From NCBI GenBank assembly GCA_016946835.1, contig JACVTC010000094.1:232001-296000 (forward strand): a stretch of DNA of 64,000 nucleotides. Direction: 5' to 3'. Each line of letters begins with the position of its first letter. Within the stretch, counting starts at the first letter, position 1. Both the position numbers and the translations under genes were made by a program. This document shows, in pieces, positions 1 through 11,828 of the stretch. The stretch comes from Neocallimastix lanati (nom. inval.). Taxonomy: Eukaryota; Neocallimastigomycota; Neocallimastigomycetes; Neocallimastigales; Neocallimastigaceae. The notes beneath the pieces are model-generated. The model did not search any database and was not told the origin of the DNA. It was given only the letters and a program-made list of their open reading frames with translations.

Positions 1-780
1 CAGTAATCTTAAGACTAAATCTAGAGGAGACTTAATATATAGTGATGTACTAGAATTTAATAAAAGGAAAAAAGGTGTTGAAGGGGTAAATGGTGAAAAT
101 TATTCGGTAATTTTTGTGGATGATTTTTCAAGAAAATTATGGATCCATAATATTACAAGTAAAAGAGAAATGGGGAATGTAGTTATAAAATTTTTTAACT
201 ACTTGAAAACACACTTCGATATTAATATTAAGTATTTTAAAACAGATTGTGCTCCAGAATATAGTACACAGTTAGTAAATGAATTATGATAATTATGGAA
301 CAATTCATCTAACCTCCGCTCCTAGAAATCCTGAAGAAATCAGAAGATCTGAACGAAATAACAGATCCTTGGAAAATTGTTTTAAAACTATTCTTAAATA
401 TTCAAATTTAAATTTAAAATATTGGCCGTATGCTATAAAGTCAGCTATTGATGTCAAAAACATCATACCTCATAAGGGTATAAATAATAACATCCCTGAT
501 CCGGTATGGTTTGGTCCAGAACATACCATTAGGTATGACAAATTAAGAGCTTTCGGCTGTTTTGTAACATATGATAGACAAGAAAATTTAAATAAGTTAC
601 ATATGTTTAAAAAATTCGATACAAACTTAGGCAGAGCAGAAAATGCAAATGATTACAAAATTTTAGATATACAAAGTGGCACAATATACTTGCGTAGAAA
701 TGTAGAATTCTATGAGACCAAATTTATTAAGTCAAAAGATATTGATATATTCCATATAAGTAAAGAAATTTTTAGTAAAA
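1..780 (+). pseudogene. Copia A integrase region
   Basis: Retroelement integrase region that would have inserted the element cDNA. The reading at 1-285 contains a typical core start (SDVLEF..., IFVDDFSRKLW) and a KTDCAPEYST segment, which corresponds to the second catalytic Asp region of Copia integrases. The stretch 300-780 carries the C-terminal part (RSERNNRSLENCFKTIL, HKGINNNIPDPVWFG, KLRAFGCFVTYD). These match Copia integrase in order and spacing. It is a fossil with a few breaks. Confidence 0.85.
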
Positions 781-1340
781 ATATTGAAGATCTAAATAAT
801 ATTGAATTTTATCAAGAATTAATTCTTGAAGATATAATTGATCACCTTGAAAATAAATCAATAAATTTGAACGTAGATAATAATACCAACGACAATATCT
901 AATACACAAAGAAACAAAAATACAAGCATAAATAATGAAAAGTAAAATAACGGAGTTACAAAAGGTAACCAAGAAAATACAGAATCTAACATTTCATCGA
1001 ATAATGAGGTTGAAAAACAAAATATAAGGAAGAACAATATAAAAGAAAATAATAATAAAGTTGATAATATAGAAGAAAGTGACTCACTAAGTGGCGCGGT
1101 AGATAATGTAAACAACAATAATTATAATTACGTAAGTGGATCGGAAAGTGATATTGAAAGTAGTTATGATTCATCAAGTGAAATTGTACCACTTACTGTA
1201 AGAAAAATTAATATCAAAAGAAAATTAAATAGTACTGATTCTTCTTCAAATAATGAATATGACTATAAAAAGAAGAGATTTGAAAGTAATGAAAATAACG
1301 AAAATGGAGAAATACATTTTACTGAAATTTGGGATAATTT
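781..1340 (+). other. Copia A Asn/Lys-rich linker
   Basis: Low-complexity coding-like stretch between integrase and reverse transcriptase, rich in Asn, Lys, Glu and Ser codons. Copia polyproteins of AT-rich genomes usually have such an unstructured linker here. Comparable linkers occur in this window at 16660-16940 and 62200-62850. Confidence 0.6.
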
Positions 1341-2883
1341 ACCTATTATCGATGCTGATGATTTATTTATTCCTAAGACTATTCAGGAAGCATTAAATAG
1401 CAAATATAAAAATTATTGCACACTCGCATTCAATGAAGAATTAGAAAATTATGACATTCATAAAACCACAACCAAGATCAATTTAAATCAAGTAAACAAA
1501 AACAGAAAATTATTTAAATTAAAATGGATATTTTCTGTAAAAACAAATGAAAATAATAAAGTAAAAGATTAGTAGCAAAAGACTAAACACAAAAGAAAAA
1601 CGTTGATTACTTTACAACATACTCTCCTACACTTGCCTATGAATCTTTGAGATATTTAATAGCTTATACAGCAAGACATAGCTACAATTGCTATCAATTA
1701 GATATTAAAGAAGCTTACCTCAATTCAAAAATTGATATAAATCTATATACAGAAATTCCTATGTTGCATCCGGATTATGAAGAAGGCTACTGCTGGAAAT
1801 TAAACAAAGCTTTATATGGACTTAAACAAGCCGGAAAACTATGGTATGAAGAAATCAATAATTCCTTAATCAATAAATTAGGATTTACAAGAACATACGC
1901 CGATACTAATATATACTATAAAACCATTGGCAACAACGATATGTTAATCATAGGATTATACATTGATGACATGGTTATCATAGGCACAGACGAAAGTATA
2001 CAAGACATAATCAGTAAAATTAAGGAATTATACACTATCTCCAAAGTTGAAGAAATTGATAGCATATTGGGAATAAATATTACAAGAACAAATGAAGACG
2101 AATATATTATAGATCAATCCAAATATATACAAAATAAATTAAACGAAATCAATATTACGGATGAAAAGAATAATCCTTATTGGGAGATATCAAATAGCGA
2201 AAAGAATAAAATTGATATAAATCCAACTAAGTATAGATCAGCCATAGGTTCTCTAATATATTTGGCAAGATGCACAAGACCAAATATTAGTGAAACTGTC
2301 AGTAAATTATCAACTAAAAGAAACAATCCGACTATGAAAGATTGGAAAATGCTTCTAAACGTTTTAAAATACTTAAAGAAAACAAAACTATTTTTTAAAA
2401 TTCAACAGTAAAGGGGATATTCTTGGATATTCTGATGCAAGCGTTGGACCAAAGGATGAAAATGATGACGCTAAATCAACTACCGGATACATTATATATT
2501 TTGGAAGTGCTCCAATCTGTTGGAAATCAAAGAAGCAAAAGTTTACTGCTAGGAGTACAACCGAATCCGAATTTAATGCAACAGCGGATCTTATCGAAAA
2601 GGTCATCTGGTTAAATAATTTAAATAAAGAAATAGAAGGTAGAGTTCTATTATTTCACATCTATTCTGATAACACTAGTAATATAAAAATACATACTAAT
2701 GAAAAAAGAAAAAATTCCTTTAGACACTTTGATATTGATTATTTGTTAGTCATGGACTATATAAAAGAGGACTTTATTAATATTTCCTATGTTAACTCTA
2801 ATAATATGCTTGCTGATATTTTTACTAAAAAAATTACAAAGGACTCTTTTAATTATTTTATTGACAATACCTTTTATTATTAA
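1341..2883 (+). pseudogene. Copia A reverse transcriptase and RNase H
   Basis: The RT part shows QLDIKEAYLNSKID, WKLNKALYGLKQAGKLWYEEINN, the catalytic YIDDMVIIG, and the SAIGSLIYLARCTRPNIS segment at the RT/RNase H border. The RNase H part (about 2415-2880) shows a DAS segment, a Gly-Tyr/Lys-rich middle, STTESEF, and a C-terminal NMLADIFTKKITKDSF signature. The order and all motifs fit Copia. It is broken in several places. Confidence 0.9.
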
Positions 2884-2927
2884 TTATTTTTTTTATATTT
2901 TGCTTAAAGAAATTTTACTTTGAGAGG

Positions 2928-3240
2928 TGTTAGATTTTCAAACTAAAATTCCTTTCATCAAAATTAATTTTACTTATGAAATATAAAAATTTCTATTACA
3001 TATCTCTGAATCTTATTTTATATTATTATATTTTAATTAAATATTTACAAAAGGTGTTTTAAATAAATAAAAAGTATACAAAAGAAAAATTTTTCATTTT
3101 AGCGCAAATCAATTTATTATTTTAATAAATAATAAATTTTATAATAAACAAGGTTTATTTTAAATAAGTATTCAAAATGATTAAATTTTGGACAGTTATA
3201 TTTTTTATAGCCTTCTTCGTTACAAAGATAGCACATTTAT
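2928..3240 (+). repeat. Presumed 3' LTR of Copia A (right end uncertain)
   Basis: It begins TGTTAGATTTTC directly after the purine-rich TTTGAGAGG stretch that follows the RNase H end, as a Copia 3' LTR should. The partner LTR is outside the window, so the right boundary (somewhere before 3290) cannot be fixed. Confidence 0.5.
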
Positions 3241-3289
3241 ACTATACATTTACATTTATTCACATCATTAAAATTATTATTTTTGAAAG

Positions 3290-3675
3290 TGATATAAAAC
3301 AAATATGTGTAGTTACATATTTGTATATTTAATATTAATTATTAAATATTAAATTTATATCCTTTTGATAATAGTTATTTTATTTTATTTTATTTCAATA
3401 TATAATATTATAATTATAATAATTATAATACTTTAATTCATATAAAAATAATATAGTTCTATATATTAGAATATATAATTAATATATTACCTATTTCTTA
3501 TAAATATATTAGATTATTTATATTAGAAAAAGAACTCTCTTGTAAAATTTTAAGAATTAGAATTATAATTTTAATTGTACGAATATTATAATATTATTAA
3601 TAAATTTTACTAAACAACCATTATTTTAAAAACCCACTGCTTATAAACTATTACACATAAAAGTCCCGCACATCA
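3290..3675 (+). repeat. Solo LTR, shorter variant of the Gypsy-1 LTR family
   Basis: It starts TGATATAAAACAAATATG and ends AAAGTCCCGCACATCA. Both ends closely match the LTRs of the Gypsy element at 37853-45984, but the middle is shorter and different. A related solo copy lies in opposite orientation at 33961-34286. No clear flanking direct repeat was seen (AAAG on the left, AAAA on the right). Confidence 0.75.
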
Positions 3676-3708
3676 AAAATATTAAAACGTGATTCATAAA
3701 TGACTAGA

Positions 3709-3790
3709 TGTAAAGATGTGATTATTCCAATCACATTTTAAATTAAAAATTTTTCTTGTGTAATTCATAAATGTAAATTATAGATAAAGA
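3709..3790 (+). repeat. Fragment of the LTR-C family (5' tip)
   Basis: About 80 bases starting TGTAAAGATGTGATTA nearly match the first 80 bases of the solo LTR at 39228-39935. They include the small palindrome TGTGATT...AATCACA. Similarity fades after about 3790, so this is a truncated or strongly diverged copy. Confidence 0.65.
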
Positions 3791-4226
3791 ATTTTAAACA
3801 TTAGAATATTATAAAAAATTATATAATATCAAAAAATTTATATACATGAAATACTTAATCATCATAAAAATTAATCATGAAACAAAAAAACAACTATATC
3901 TCAATCGATAACGATAATTATATTATTAATTTAATGAAAAACACATAATCATCATAATCACCAACTTTAACAACATAAATCAAATGATGGTTAAATTTCT
4001 CAAAATTAATTATTTACAATTTATATATTAAATCTATTTATAATAAATCACGAATATTAAGAAAAAAATTTCAAACAAATCAAAATCTTATAATGTATAT
4101 ACGTTTGACTCCTATCTCACCGTATAATATTAAACTTGTTTTCATTTTTTTTGTTTACAATTAATCAAATTTAAACAAATTTATTTTCAATACAGTATAT
4201 TGGACTAAAAATTAACAATTAAAATG
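3791..4226. other. Gene-free A+T-rich stretch
   Basis: No open reading frame of note and no recognisable repeat. It may include the decayed remainder of the LTR-C fragment to its left. Confidence 0.5.
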
Positions 4227-4743
4227 TGATAAAGTACGCCTGGTTCAGTATCTCTTACTGGGAGAAGTTATATAATTTATTTATGAAATTTATTAATATA
4301 ATATAATTTTTTTTATTTATTTATAAAAATAATTTATTTTATAATTTAAATTTATTTAATTAACTACTAATTTTTATAAATTCATATTGAATATTACTAA
4401 ACTAATTTTATTAATAAAAATATATTTAATTTGATATTATAATTTTAATTGAATGAATGGCAATTTGCAAAATTGCAAAATTACAAAGAATAAATATAAA
4501 GAAAAAGGTATTCTTTATATAATACTCTTTTATTATAAACTATTTTAAAATAATAAGAATTAAATATTTAGTTGAATATTATAAAAAGTATATTATAAAT
4601 AATAAAATATTTATAATAATTAGAACATATAAAAATATAATAAAAATATAATAAAAATAATTAAAATGAAATAAAATAAAACTTAATTAATTTATAAATT
4701 ATTTATATAACATAAAATTTATGATATAAATTTTATTTTAAAT

Positions 4744-4779
4744 GGGAGTATTGCATTTCGACATAATTTATGTTTAATC
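4744..4779 (+). repeat. MULE1 left terminal inverted repeat
   Basis: Core GCATTTCGACATA. Over 36 bases about 28 match the reverse complement of 6865-6900. A weaker match (ACAATGTG) continues further inward. Confidence 0.85.
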
Positions 4780-4835
4780 ATTTATTCATGTATTACAATG
4801 TGGCTTATAAAAATAAATGAATAGGATAGGGTTAA

Positions 4836-5205
4836 ATTTTTTTTTTTTTTATAATTTTAATAACATTTACAGTAAAAAAAAAAAAAATAAGTAATAAAGT
4901 AATAAAATAAAAAATAAAAAAAATAAATAATAAAGTAAAATATAAAACATAAAAAAATAAATAATAAGGTGAAATAAAAAATAAAAAATAAAAATAAAAA
5001 TAAATAAAAAATAAAAAAAAATAAAAAAAAAATAAAAAAAATAAATAAAAAATAAAAAAAATAAATAATAAATTAAAATAAATAAATAATAAAGTAAAAT
5101 AATAAATAAAAAAAAAAGAATAAAGTAAAATATAAGATTAAAAAAATAGATTAAAACAAAAAAAATTAAAAAATAAAAAATAAAACTTTTAATTTAAAAT
5201 ATTTA
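4836..5205. repeat. Low-complexity A/AAT tract inside MULE1
   Basis: Runs of T then A, and repeated AAATAAAAAATAA-like blocks, with no reading frame. It forms the 5' leader of the transposase gene. Confidence 0.85.
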
Positions 5206-5211
5206 TAATAA

Positions 5212-6609
5212 ATGGACGATAAATTAGAAATAAGTGAAACTAATAAAGAAAAAAACCAAATCATTGTAAACAGAAAATATAAATTTAATTTATGGTATAT
5301 AACGAATAATACAAAAGTATTCAAATGTACTGAATATAAAACAGTTAAAATATGTAAATCTTACATTATTCTAAATGATAATAATAAAGTAATAAAATAT
5401 GAAAACAAACATACTCATCCAGGAAAATAATATGATGCATCTGTATCAATAGTAAAACATAAAATGAAAAATGAAATTAGAAAAACCTCAATCCCATTTG
5501 ATATAAATTCAAAACATATATATAATGAAATATCTGAAGAAATTGGATTGATATGCCCTGAATATAGTTCAATTAAATCCCAAATATCAAGATATATAAA
5601 AAAACAACTACCTCCTGATATATCAAAATTTAATGAAATTCCAGATGAATCTGATTATTACATAAACGAAAGAGATGAAAATTTTATGATATTCAAAAAT
5701 TCTAATATTATAATTTTTCAATCACCATTCCAAACAGAATTGTTCATTAAATACAACGAAAATATGTTTGCTGATGGTACATTTTATATTGCACCAATAT
5801 TTGGTTATCAAGTGTTTATAATAAGAGTATATGCTCCAGAAATAAATAGTTTTTACACTACATCATTATCTATATTAAATAATAAAGAACAAGCAACCTA
5901 TGACTTGTTATTTGAAGAATTAAAAAAGAATGCAAGCAAATATAATAATAATATTATAGTTATACCAAAAATTTTGCATTGTGATTTTGAAAAAGGTATA
6001 TCCAATGCTGCCATTAAAATATTTTCTAATATTACTATTAAATATTGTGTATGGCATTATAAAAGATCGTTAGAAGTTATGTTATAATGAAGTTGAAAAT
6101 AATAATAAAATTTATTTGTTTTATAATGCTATTACAAATTTTCCTTTTATAAATCCTGAATATATATTTGATTTTTATAAATATAATAAAATTATATGTC
6201 AAATATATAATTATTTCAATTTTTTAAATTTTTTGGAATATTTTAATAAGACTTATTTATATAAATATGATATTCAATATTGGAATTATTATAACGATAT
6301 AAACCACATAACAAATAATGCTTCAGAATCTTTTAACAATTACTTAAAAAATTTGTTTTGCAAAAAACCTTCTTTCTATGAATTGATTAATCATTTAAAA
6401 AGAAAAGAAACTTTATCTTACAATAATTACAAAAGGAAATTTGAAGGGTTTGGAAAAAAAAAAGAAGAATAGTAACAAAAACTGATGAAATCAATGATTT
6501 AATTAAAAAATACAAAAAAAAGGAATTCGAATTGATTGATAAAAAATGTAATAAAAATGATATCATTGATTTATGGTATAAATGTTTATTAGAATTAAAC
6601 ACTCTCTAA
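5212..6609 (+). pseudogene. MULE1 transposase (FLYWCH zinc finger plus MULE DDE domain)
   Basis: The N-terminal 5212-5430 is a FLYWCH zinc finger (NRKYKFNLW, FKCTEYKTVKICKS, HTH...), probably binding the terminal repeats. After one in-frame TAA at 5428-5430 the same frame continues at 5464-6087 with the MULE catalytic core: FADGTFYIAP (first Asp), LHCDFEKGISNA (second Asp) and CVWHYKRSLE. A frameshift near 6070 leads to 6116-6472, with NNASESFNNYLKN, the presumed third acidic residue. A second shift in the A-run near 6455-6464 leads to a Lys-rich tail ending at about 6609. Family membership is firm, and the gene is inactive as read. Confidence 0.85.
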
Positions 6610-6864
6610 ATTTATAAATAATAATTAACTAGAATATATAAAGTTTAAATTATATTAATATCAACATCAATATATTTTATTAATATCAATATCAATATAT
6701 TTTATTAATATCAATATCAAAATATGTTATTAATATCAATATCAATATTTTAATTTTATTAATAATAAAATTATTTTTTAATGTTAAAATACAATAAATA
6801 AAAATATACGTTGAAAATAGTGGCGTATTACATATATTATACACATTGTACAAAAATTTATGAT

Positions 6865-6900
6865 GATTATACATAAACTATGTCGAAATGCCTCACATTC
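6865..6900 (-). repeat. MULE1 right terminal inverted repeat
   Basis: Contains TATGTCGAAATGC, the reverse complement of the left-end core. The sequence just inside holds GTGGCGTA at about 6821-6828, an 8-mer also seen in several LTRs in this window. Confidence 0.85.
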
Positions 6901-7092
6901 ATTTTAAATTGATTTTATGTATTTAATAGAATTTATGATGATACATAAATTTATCTTATATCACGTTATTTCTGGATCATTTTATAAATCATATGATAAT
7001 TAATCAAGTGATTAATTGATGTATTTTTATGTAATTATTAATAAAATAATTTATTAATAATTAAGGTTTTTATTTTCATTTCATATCAAATG

Positions 7093-7319
7093 TCACACTA
7101 AATTTTTTAATGATAAAATATATTAATATAAAATTATAAATAGTATATAATGAGATATCGTAATATTAAAAAAATTTTAATAATATAATTGGCTTTTTTT
7201 TATTTTTTTTTTAATTATCTAAAATCATTTTAAACTTTTTAAACTCAATATTAATTTTATTATATTATTTAAAAAACTTTTTTAAATTATTTATAAATTA
7301 GAATCAATGAAAAACAAAT
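7093..7319. other. Gene-free A+T-rich spacer
   Basis: Only A/T-rich sequence with no reading frame and no repeat that I recognise. Confidence 0.5.
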
Positions 7320-8660
7320 TCAGTAAACTCAACCAATTGATTTATATATAAATTAAAATAACAATGCATTCAAAGGAATTTCATTTAACTATTCAGAGAA
7401 TTTCAAAAAAATTACAGAATTATTAAAATCTTTACAGGTTGGAAACTAATATTTTATACCTACTTTACATAAATAATTTAGACCATAAATTATTCAGAAA
7501 ATAATCAAAAAATTGAGAAAAAAGACGTAATAAAAATTGTATCTTAATACAAAATAGACAAATTCGATAATTCATTTGTATATGATAAAAATACTAGTGA
7601 TTCAGAAATAAGAAATAGTATCCTCGTAAAATTGATTATCACAAATAACCTTGGAGAAAATACAAAGAAAATAATAGTCTAATCAAGACTGTTTTCCAAA
7701 TTTGGGAAACTTTATGGAAGTCATTCTCCAAAGACATAGCGTACATAAAAATGGACTTCCAAGAAAATATAAAATATATAAATATAAAACAATGAAAGAC
7801 ATAAATTATTGTACTAATACATCAACACAATTAAACTCTACTGAGATTAATTTCTCAGCAAATTTACCCAGTAAAACTAGTAACCCAATAAAATACAATA
7901 ATATTTCCTATCTGATTTTGGATTCAAGGGTTATTATCTATGTTACAATCAATTGAATTTACTTACTAATACAATACCCATTAATGAGAATATCTCTAGC
8001 AAATGAAAAATTAATAATATCAAATTTCATTGGTAAATACAATGATTATATAGATAATTGTGAATTTATTTTAAATAATACTTATTATTTACCACAAGTT
8101 AAATCAAAATTAATTTCAATTAGTAAACTTATCTCAAAATTATGAAATTATTTTAAATTATCACATTAACTAAACCAAAGACTATAATATATAATAATAT
8201 CTGTAAGAGACTTTCTATAATTACAGAATCTAATAACGATATATTTAAAATGTGGCTTTCAAATAAAGTAATTAAACTACATAGTAATAATAAAATTATA
8301 AATCTCAATTATGAAATTAATTCTTGCTTCAATAATGATAAACACAAATTAGAGATATATCACAAGAGGTTAGGTATTTCAAAATTTTTTCAAACTTAAA
8401 ATTAAAAAATAAACCACTTAGATCATCTAAAAATAAATCCTACTATATTTTTGACCTAATCCATATTAATTTTATAGGGCCAATTGAGCCATCTGTCAAT
8501 GATATGAATTATTTCTTTACAATTTTATATTATTTCTTGGTAATCTTCTTAAAAAAAAAAAAAAGGGAAACTTTCAGAAATTTTCTAATAAAAATAAAAA
8601 TATGTTTATAATATTCCTTGAATATACCAATATCCGTTTTTACTAAAGTATTGATGATTT
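7320..8660 (+). mobile_element. Copia relic (gag to integrase start)
   Basis: Decayed plus-strand Copia fragment. A gag-like region lies at about 7330-7700. The protease segment (SYLILDSR..., then ISLANEKLIISNFIGKYNDYI and YLPQVKSKLISISKL) lies at about 7900-8140. A GAG-pre-integrase segment lies near 8340-8400, and the start of integrase (YYIFDLIHINFIGPIEPSVNDMNYFFTILYYF) at about 8440-8560. It is heavily broken and has no identifiable LTRs. It ends where unrelated, more GC-rich sequence begins. Confidence 0.75.
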
Positions 8661-9330
8661 GGACATTTTAATTCCGTTCTTTCTTCTACGTCTTCCGTCA
8701 TATACATCTGGTTCTGGCGAGGTCATCATTCGCCTACGATGATCGATTTTTTTTTTTGTATTTTTCATAAGAATTTTCCGTGTTGTGGGAACTTTCTGGA
8801 AGTCACATCTTTTCCATCAAGAAGCCAGTCAACAATTTTGGCCTCCGTTTCATACACTTTGAATTAAATGCTTCCCAATAATCATTTTTAATCTTCCACT
8901 ACTCAGTCCACAAAAACACCTCAAGATTTATTTAAAACAGTTTTGGCTACCATGGCGGTCTTTTAATAGGAGTTACATAGATAGTAACCGAAAATATATT
9001 AATTTAAAATAACCAAAAGTTGGTATTGCTTTTTCAAATATTGATATGTCTATCTTTTTTTTCTGTCCTTTCAATTCTACCATTTCTATTTGATAGACAA
9101 TCAACTCTGGTTGTTTACTTTCTCATTGACACAGGCGATTCCTGAGTTCCAATAAATCTCGACTAATGATTGGTTTTACATCAATTTGAATATAATCATC
9201 TATAGTGCTAGGTATATCCAGTCTACATTTTAATAGCACTCCTTTGAATTTACAGTCATAGAGCCCATATTGTCAACCATTTCCCCAATTGGATCTAACA
9301 TGAATATTATAATTGGTAAAAAAGCATCAT
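8660..9330 (-). pseudogene. Unrecognised decayed coding block, minus strand
   Basis: This block is clearly richer in G+C than its surroundings and looks formerly coding on the minus strand. One frame over about 9300-9040 reads YGLYDCKFKGVLLKCRLDIP followed by DVKPIISRDLLELRNRLC, with two in-frame stops in roughly 75 codons. Further on (8900-8680), pieces in different frames read KVYETEAKIVDWLLDGKDV and MMTSPEPDVYDGRRRRKN. I do not recognise the family. It could be a decayed host gene or part of a DNA transposon. Stops and frame changes show that it is dead. Confidence 0.45.
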
Positions 9331-11052
9331 TATGTTTATGTACTTTACAATAACTTTCTTCCATCCCTAATACAGCAGTTAACACAAAAAATAGGGAAAC
9401 AAATTTTTTTATTTCTCTATTTTTCTTATTATTATTTTTTTAATAAAATAAAAAAAAATATATATTTACTTTATCTTTTATCTTTAAATTATATTTATTC
9501 TAGATAAAAAAAAAATGAAAAATTATTAAAACCAAATTTTGGTTAATAAAAAATTTATAATATTTTTCTATTTGAATATAAATATATTTTAAAAATAAAA
9601 TATAAAACAAGCAATAATTTTAGTATTAAATAAATAATAAGATATTCGCTTTTTAAGTGTTCTTCCTCTATATAAATGTATAGTAATAAAATAAAATAAT
9701 AAAATAATTAAAGTACAAAATACAATATATAAAATAATATTTATGTATATTCAAAAAATAAAATCAAATTAAAATAATTGTAGATATGATCAATATCTTT
9801 AGTACATTAATTTATTTTGTACATTAAATTATTTAATGTAATTCACGTTTACAAAATAATGCTAATGCATTAAATTATGAAAAAAATATTAATATATAAA
9901 ATTAATTGATTTATGAAAATTAATAATAAATTTATATTTTTTATAATATATAAATTTAAAAATATAAGATTAATTTCTAAATAACTTTAAATTTAGTAAT
10001 AAAATATGTTAATAATTTTAGTTTAGTTTAATTTTAGTTTAGTTTAATAATCATAAAAATTAGATAGTAATATATAATTTATAGTATCAATAATGAAAGA
10101 ATAATAAATAAATTATAAATAAGAACTTATTCAATTTGAGTCAAAACAAATTGAATATAAAGCATATTGAATTAGTTTTAGTTTTTTATAACTTTATTTA
10201 ATTTTAGATTAGTTTTTATTTATTATATATATAATATATATTTAAATAAATAGAAATAGTATATTATAATATAATTAAGAAAAAATTTAAATACATGTAA
10301 AATTATTATTAACTGCAAAATAGTTAACAACTACATTTTTTTAATAAAATAACTAATAAAAAAGAATTTTTTAATAAAGAGATTAAGAAAATAATTTTTT
10401 TAATAAAACGAATTTTATTTTTGAATTATTATTGATAGTGTTTTGTTTTTTTGGTGTAATTGTAATCTGCCCCATAAGAACACTTTACAATAATATAGAA
10501 TAATATAAAGAAATAAATAAATGAATATAAAAATAATTTATTATTAAGTCAAAGATTTTCTTTTAATAATGTTAATTCTGAAAATTTAAAAAATACAAAT
10601 TTAGCAATAATACATAAAATATAGAAAATTTAAATAATAATAATAATAATATAAATTTAGAAGAAATAGAAAATAATAGTAATAGTATTGCAAAGATTCT
10701 TATGAAACAAATAATTAGAGTGAAATTTCCATTACAATTAAAAATTTAGTAGTTAAATAACCTTTAGAAAATTTTAATTCCAAAAATAATAAAATATATT
10801 GGGTGGCTTAGGATTTTTTCAAAATTTTTAATGGTATACATTATACTAGTATATGTTTAAAGCAAAGAAAATTTTGGGAATATAATTGGAAAGTTATATT
10901 TTTCCAAAATTGATAGGAAAATCTGGAAGTGGGGCATTTTGCCAAATTGCATTTCCCCAATTTTTTTGAAAGCATGTGGCATTTCTCCAAATTGACAAAT
11001 TGAGAATTACTAAATAAATAAATAAATAAGTAAAATTAAATATTATTAATAC
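9331..11052. other. Gene-free A+T-rich region with an old LTR-like tract
   Basis: No convincing gene. The part at about 10150-10480 resembles 55560-55790 (AATATAATTAAGAAAAAAT followed by TTTTTAATAAAA runs and an AATCTG end). It also vaguely resembles the end of the LTR-C solo LTR at 39228-39935, which suggests decayed LTRs of one broad family. Part 10800-11000 has mixed sequence (GGGGCATTTTGCC, CATTTCCCCAA) without a frame. Confidence 0.4.
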
Positions 11053-11304
11053 TGTTATGTATTAGCTACATTATAATTATACATTATACATTATAATATT
11101 AATACGCCACAATACACCATATTATAAATACATTAGTTATTAGATAGTTATTAAATAGTTACTATAATTCTTATTTATTAAGTTTTTTTAAACTGTAATA
11201 TTCTTTATTATGTAATATTCATATAATTAAATATAAATAAATAAAAGCCATATTAACTGAAAATAATCAATTGAGATTGTGAGATTTTAGTTAAATTCTT
11301 AACA
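11053..11304 (+). repeat. 5' LTR of the 11-kb Copia element
   Basis: TGTTATGTATTAGC...TTCTTAACA. It carries TACGCCAC (the complement of GTGGCGTA) at 11103-11110 and several AATAAA-like signals near its end. Confidence 0.9.
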
Positions 11305-11318
11305 GATTAAGAGCCTCA
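11305..11318 (+). promoter_or_regulatory. Primer-binding site, half tRNA-Lys(CUU) type
   Basis: GATTAAGAGCCTCA follows the 5' LTR without a gap. It differs by one base from the complement of the tRNA-Lys(CUU) anticodon arm (TGAGACTCTTAATC in the tRNA). Confidence 0.7.
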
Positions 11319-11425
11319 CTTACCTAATGAGCTATAAGCTATAAAAATACTAAAACTAAATTAAACAAGCTTGTTATAATTAAAATATTAAATAAATAAT
11401 TTAAAACTTACAAATTCAAAAATTA

Positions 11426-11785
11426 TTGAAATTAGATTTCAAAATTAAATTTTCAAATTTAAAAACTTTTTTAAAATTAAATAATATTAAAAATTCTAAA
11501 TTCCAAACTGGAAATAATAAATCTAGAAATTCAGGAAAATTTGAAGAACCATCAACTTCACAAAACAATAATTATGAAAGTGAAGAACAAGAAATTCAAG
11601 ATTACGAAAATGATTTCAATTTTTTGAAAGATTTTGAAGAAAATGTAAACAAACAAAATAATATTCCAAAGTCGAAAAGAAAACATATTGAAGAAAATTT
11701 AAATGACTTAGAAGAAAATGTCAACAAGCAATTCTCAATCTTAGAAACACAAAGAATTTTATTAAAAGATTGTTTAATCTTTTAA
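11426..11785 (+). CDS. Small Asn/Glu-rich ORF ahead of gag in the 11-kb Copia element
   Basis: A 119-residue frame with a basic start and an acidic, coiled-coil-prone second half that repeats DLEENVNKQ-like units (EENVNKQNNIPKSKRK, LEENVNKQFSILETQR). It overlaps nothing and ends 43 bases before the gag frame. It may be the N-terminal part of the gag region or merely leader sequence. No function is assigned. Confidence 0.4.
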   Translation: MKLDFKIKFSNLKTFLKLNNIKNSKFQTGNNKSRNSGKFEEPSTSQNNNYESEEQEIQDYENDFNFLKDFEENVNKQNNIPKSKRKHIEENLNDLEENVNKQFSILETQRILLKDCLIF

Positions 11786-11828
11786 TAACAGAGCCAACAA
11801 AAAGCTCATAAGAAGAAGGAAGTCAGAT

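Larger units (their letters stand above)
1..2927 (+). mobile_element. Ty1/Copia retrotransposon A, 3' part, cut by the window edge
   Basis: This is the downstream part of a Copia element. In order it holds integrase core and C-terminal region (about 1-780), an Asn/Lys/Ser-rich linker (about 780-1340), reverse transcriptase (about 1370-2410) and RNase H (about 2415-2880). A purine-rich stretch at about 2917-2926 precedes a TG-starting presumed 3' LTR. The integrase-before-RT order defines Copia rather than Gypsy. The reading is open over long stretches but broken in several places, so it is a fairly young fossil. The 5' LTR, gag and protease would lie left of the window. Confidence 0.9.
4744..6900 (+). 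mobile_element. MULE1: FLYWCH-type Mutator-like DNA transposon, nearly whole
   Basis: A 2157-bp transposon bounded by terminal inverted repeats and flanked by the 9-bp direct repeat ATTTTAAAT (4735-4743 and 6901-6909), the target-duplication length typical of Mutator elements. It contains one transposase gene (5212-6609) reading rightwards and about 350 bp of A/T simple sequence upstream of it. It inserted into a solo LTR. The transposase has three breaks, so this copy is inactive but fairly recent. Relatives in the window lie at 13312-19790 and 49758-51214. Confidence 0.9.
4227..7088 (-). mobile_element. Solo LTR of Gypsy-B family, split by MULE1
   Basis: The left piece 4227-4743 starts TGATAAAGTACGCC and the right piece 6910-7088 ends CATTTCATATCA. 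Together they correspond along their length to the complete minus-oriented LTR at 47440-48145. The 4-bp sequence AATG flanks both outer ends (4223-4226 and 7089-7092), so this was a clean solo LTR before the MULE entered. Orientation is minus, judged from the primer site next to the 47440 copy. Confidence 0.85.

Noticed and set aside
4836-5205. Poly-A-rich tract as a LINE or SINE tail
   Set aside because: It lies inside MULE1 between its terminal repeat and its transposase gene and has no target repeat of its own.
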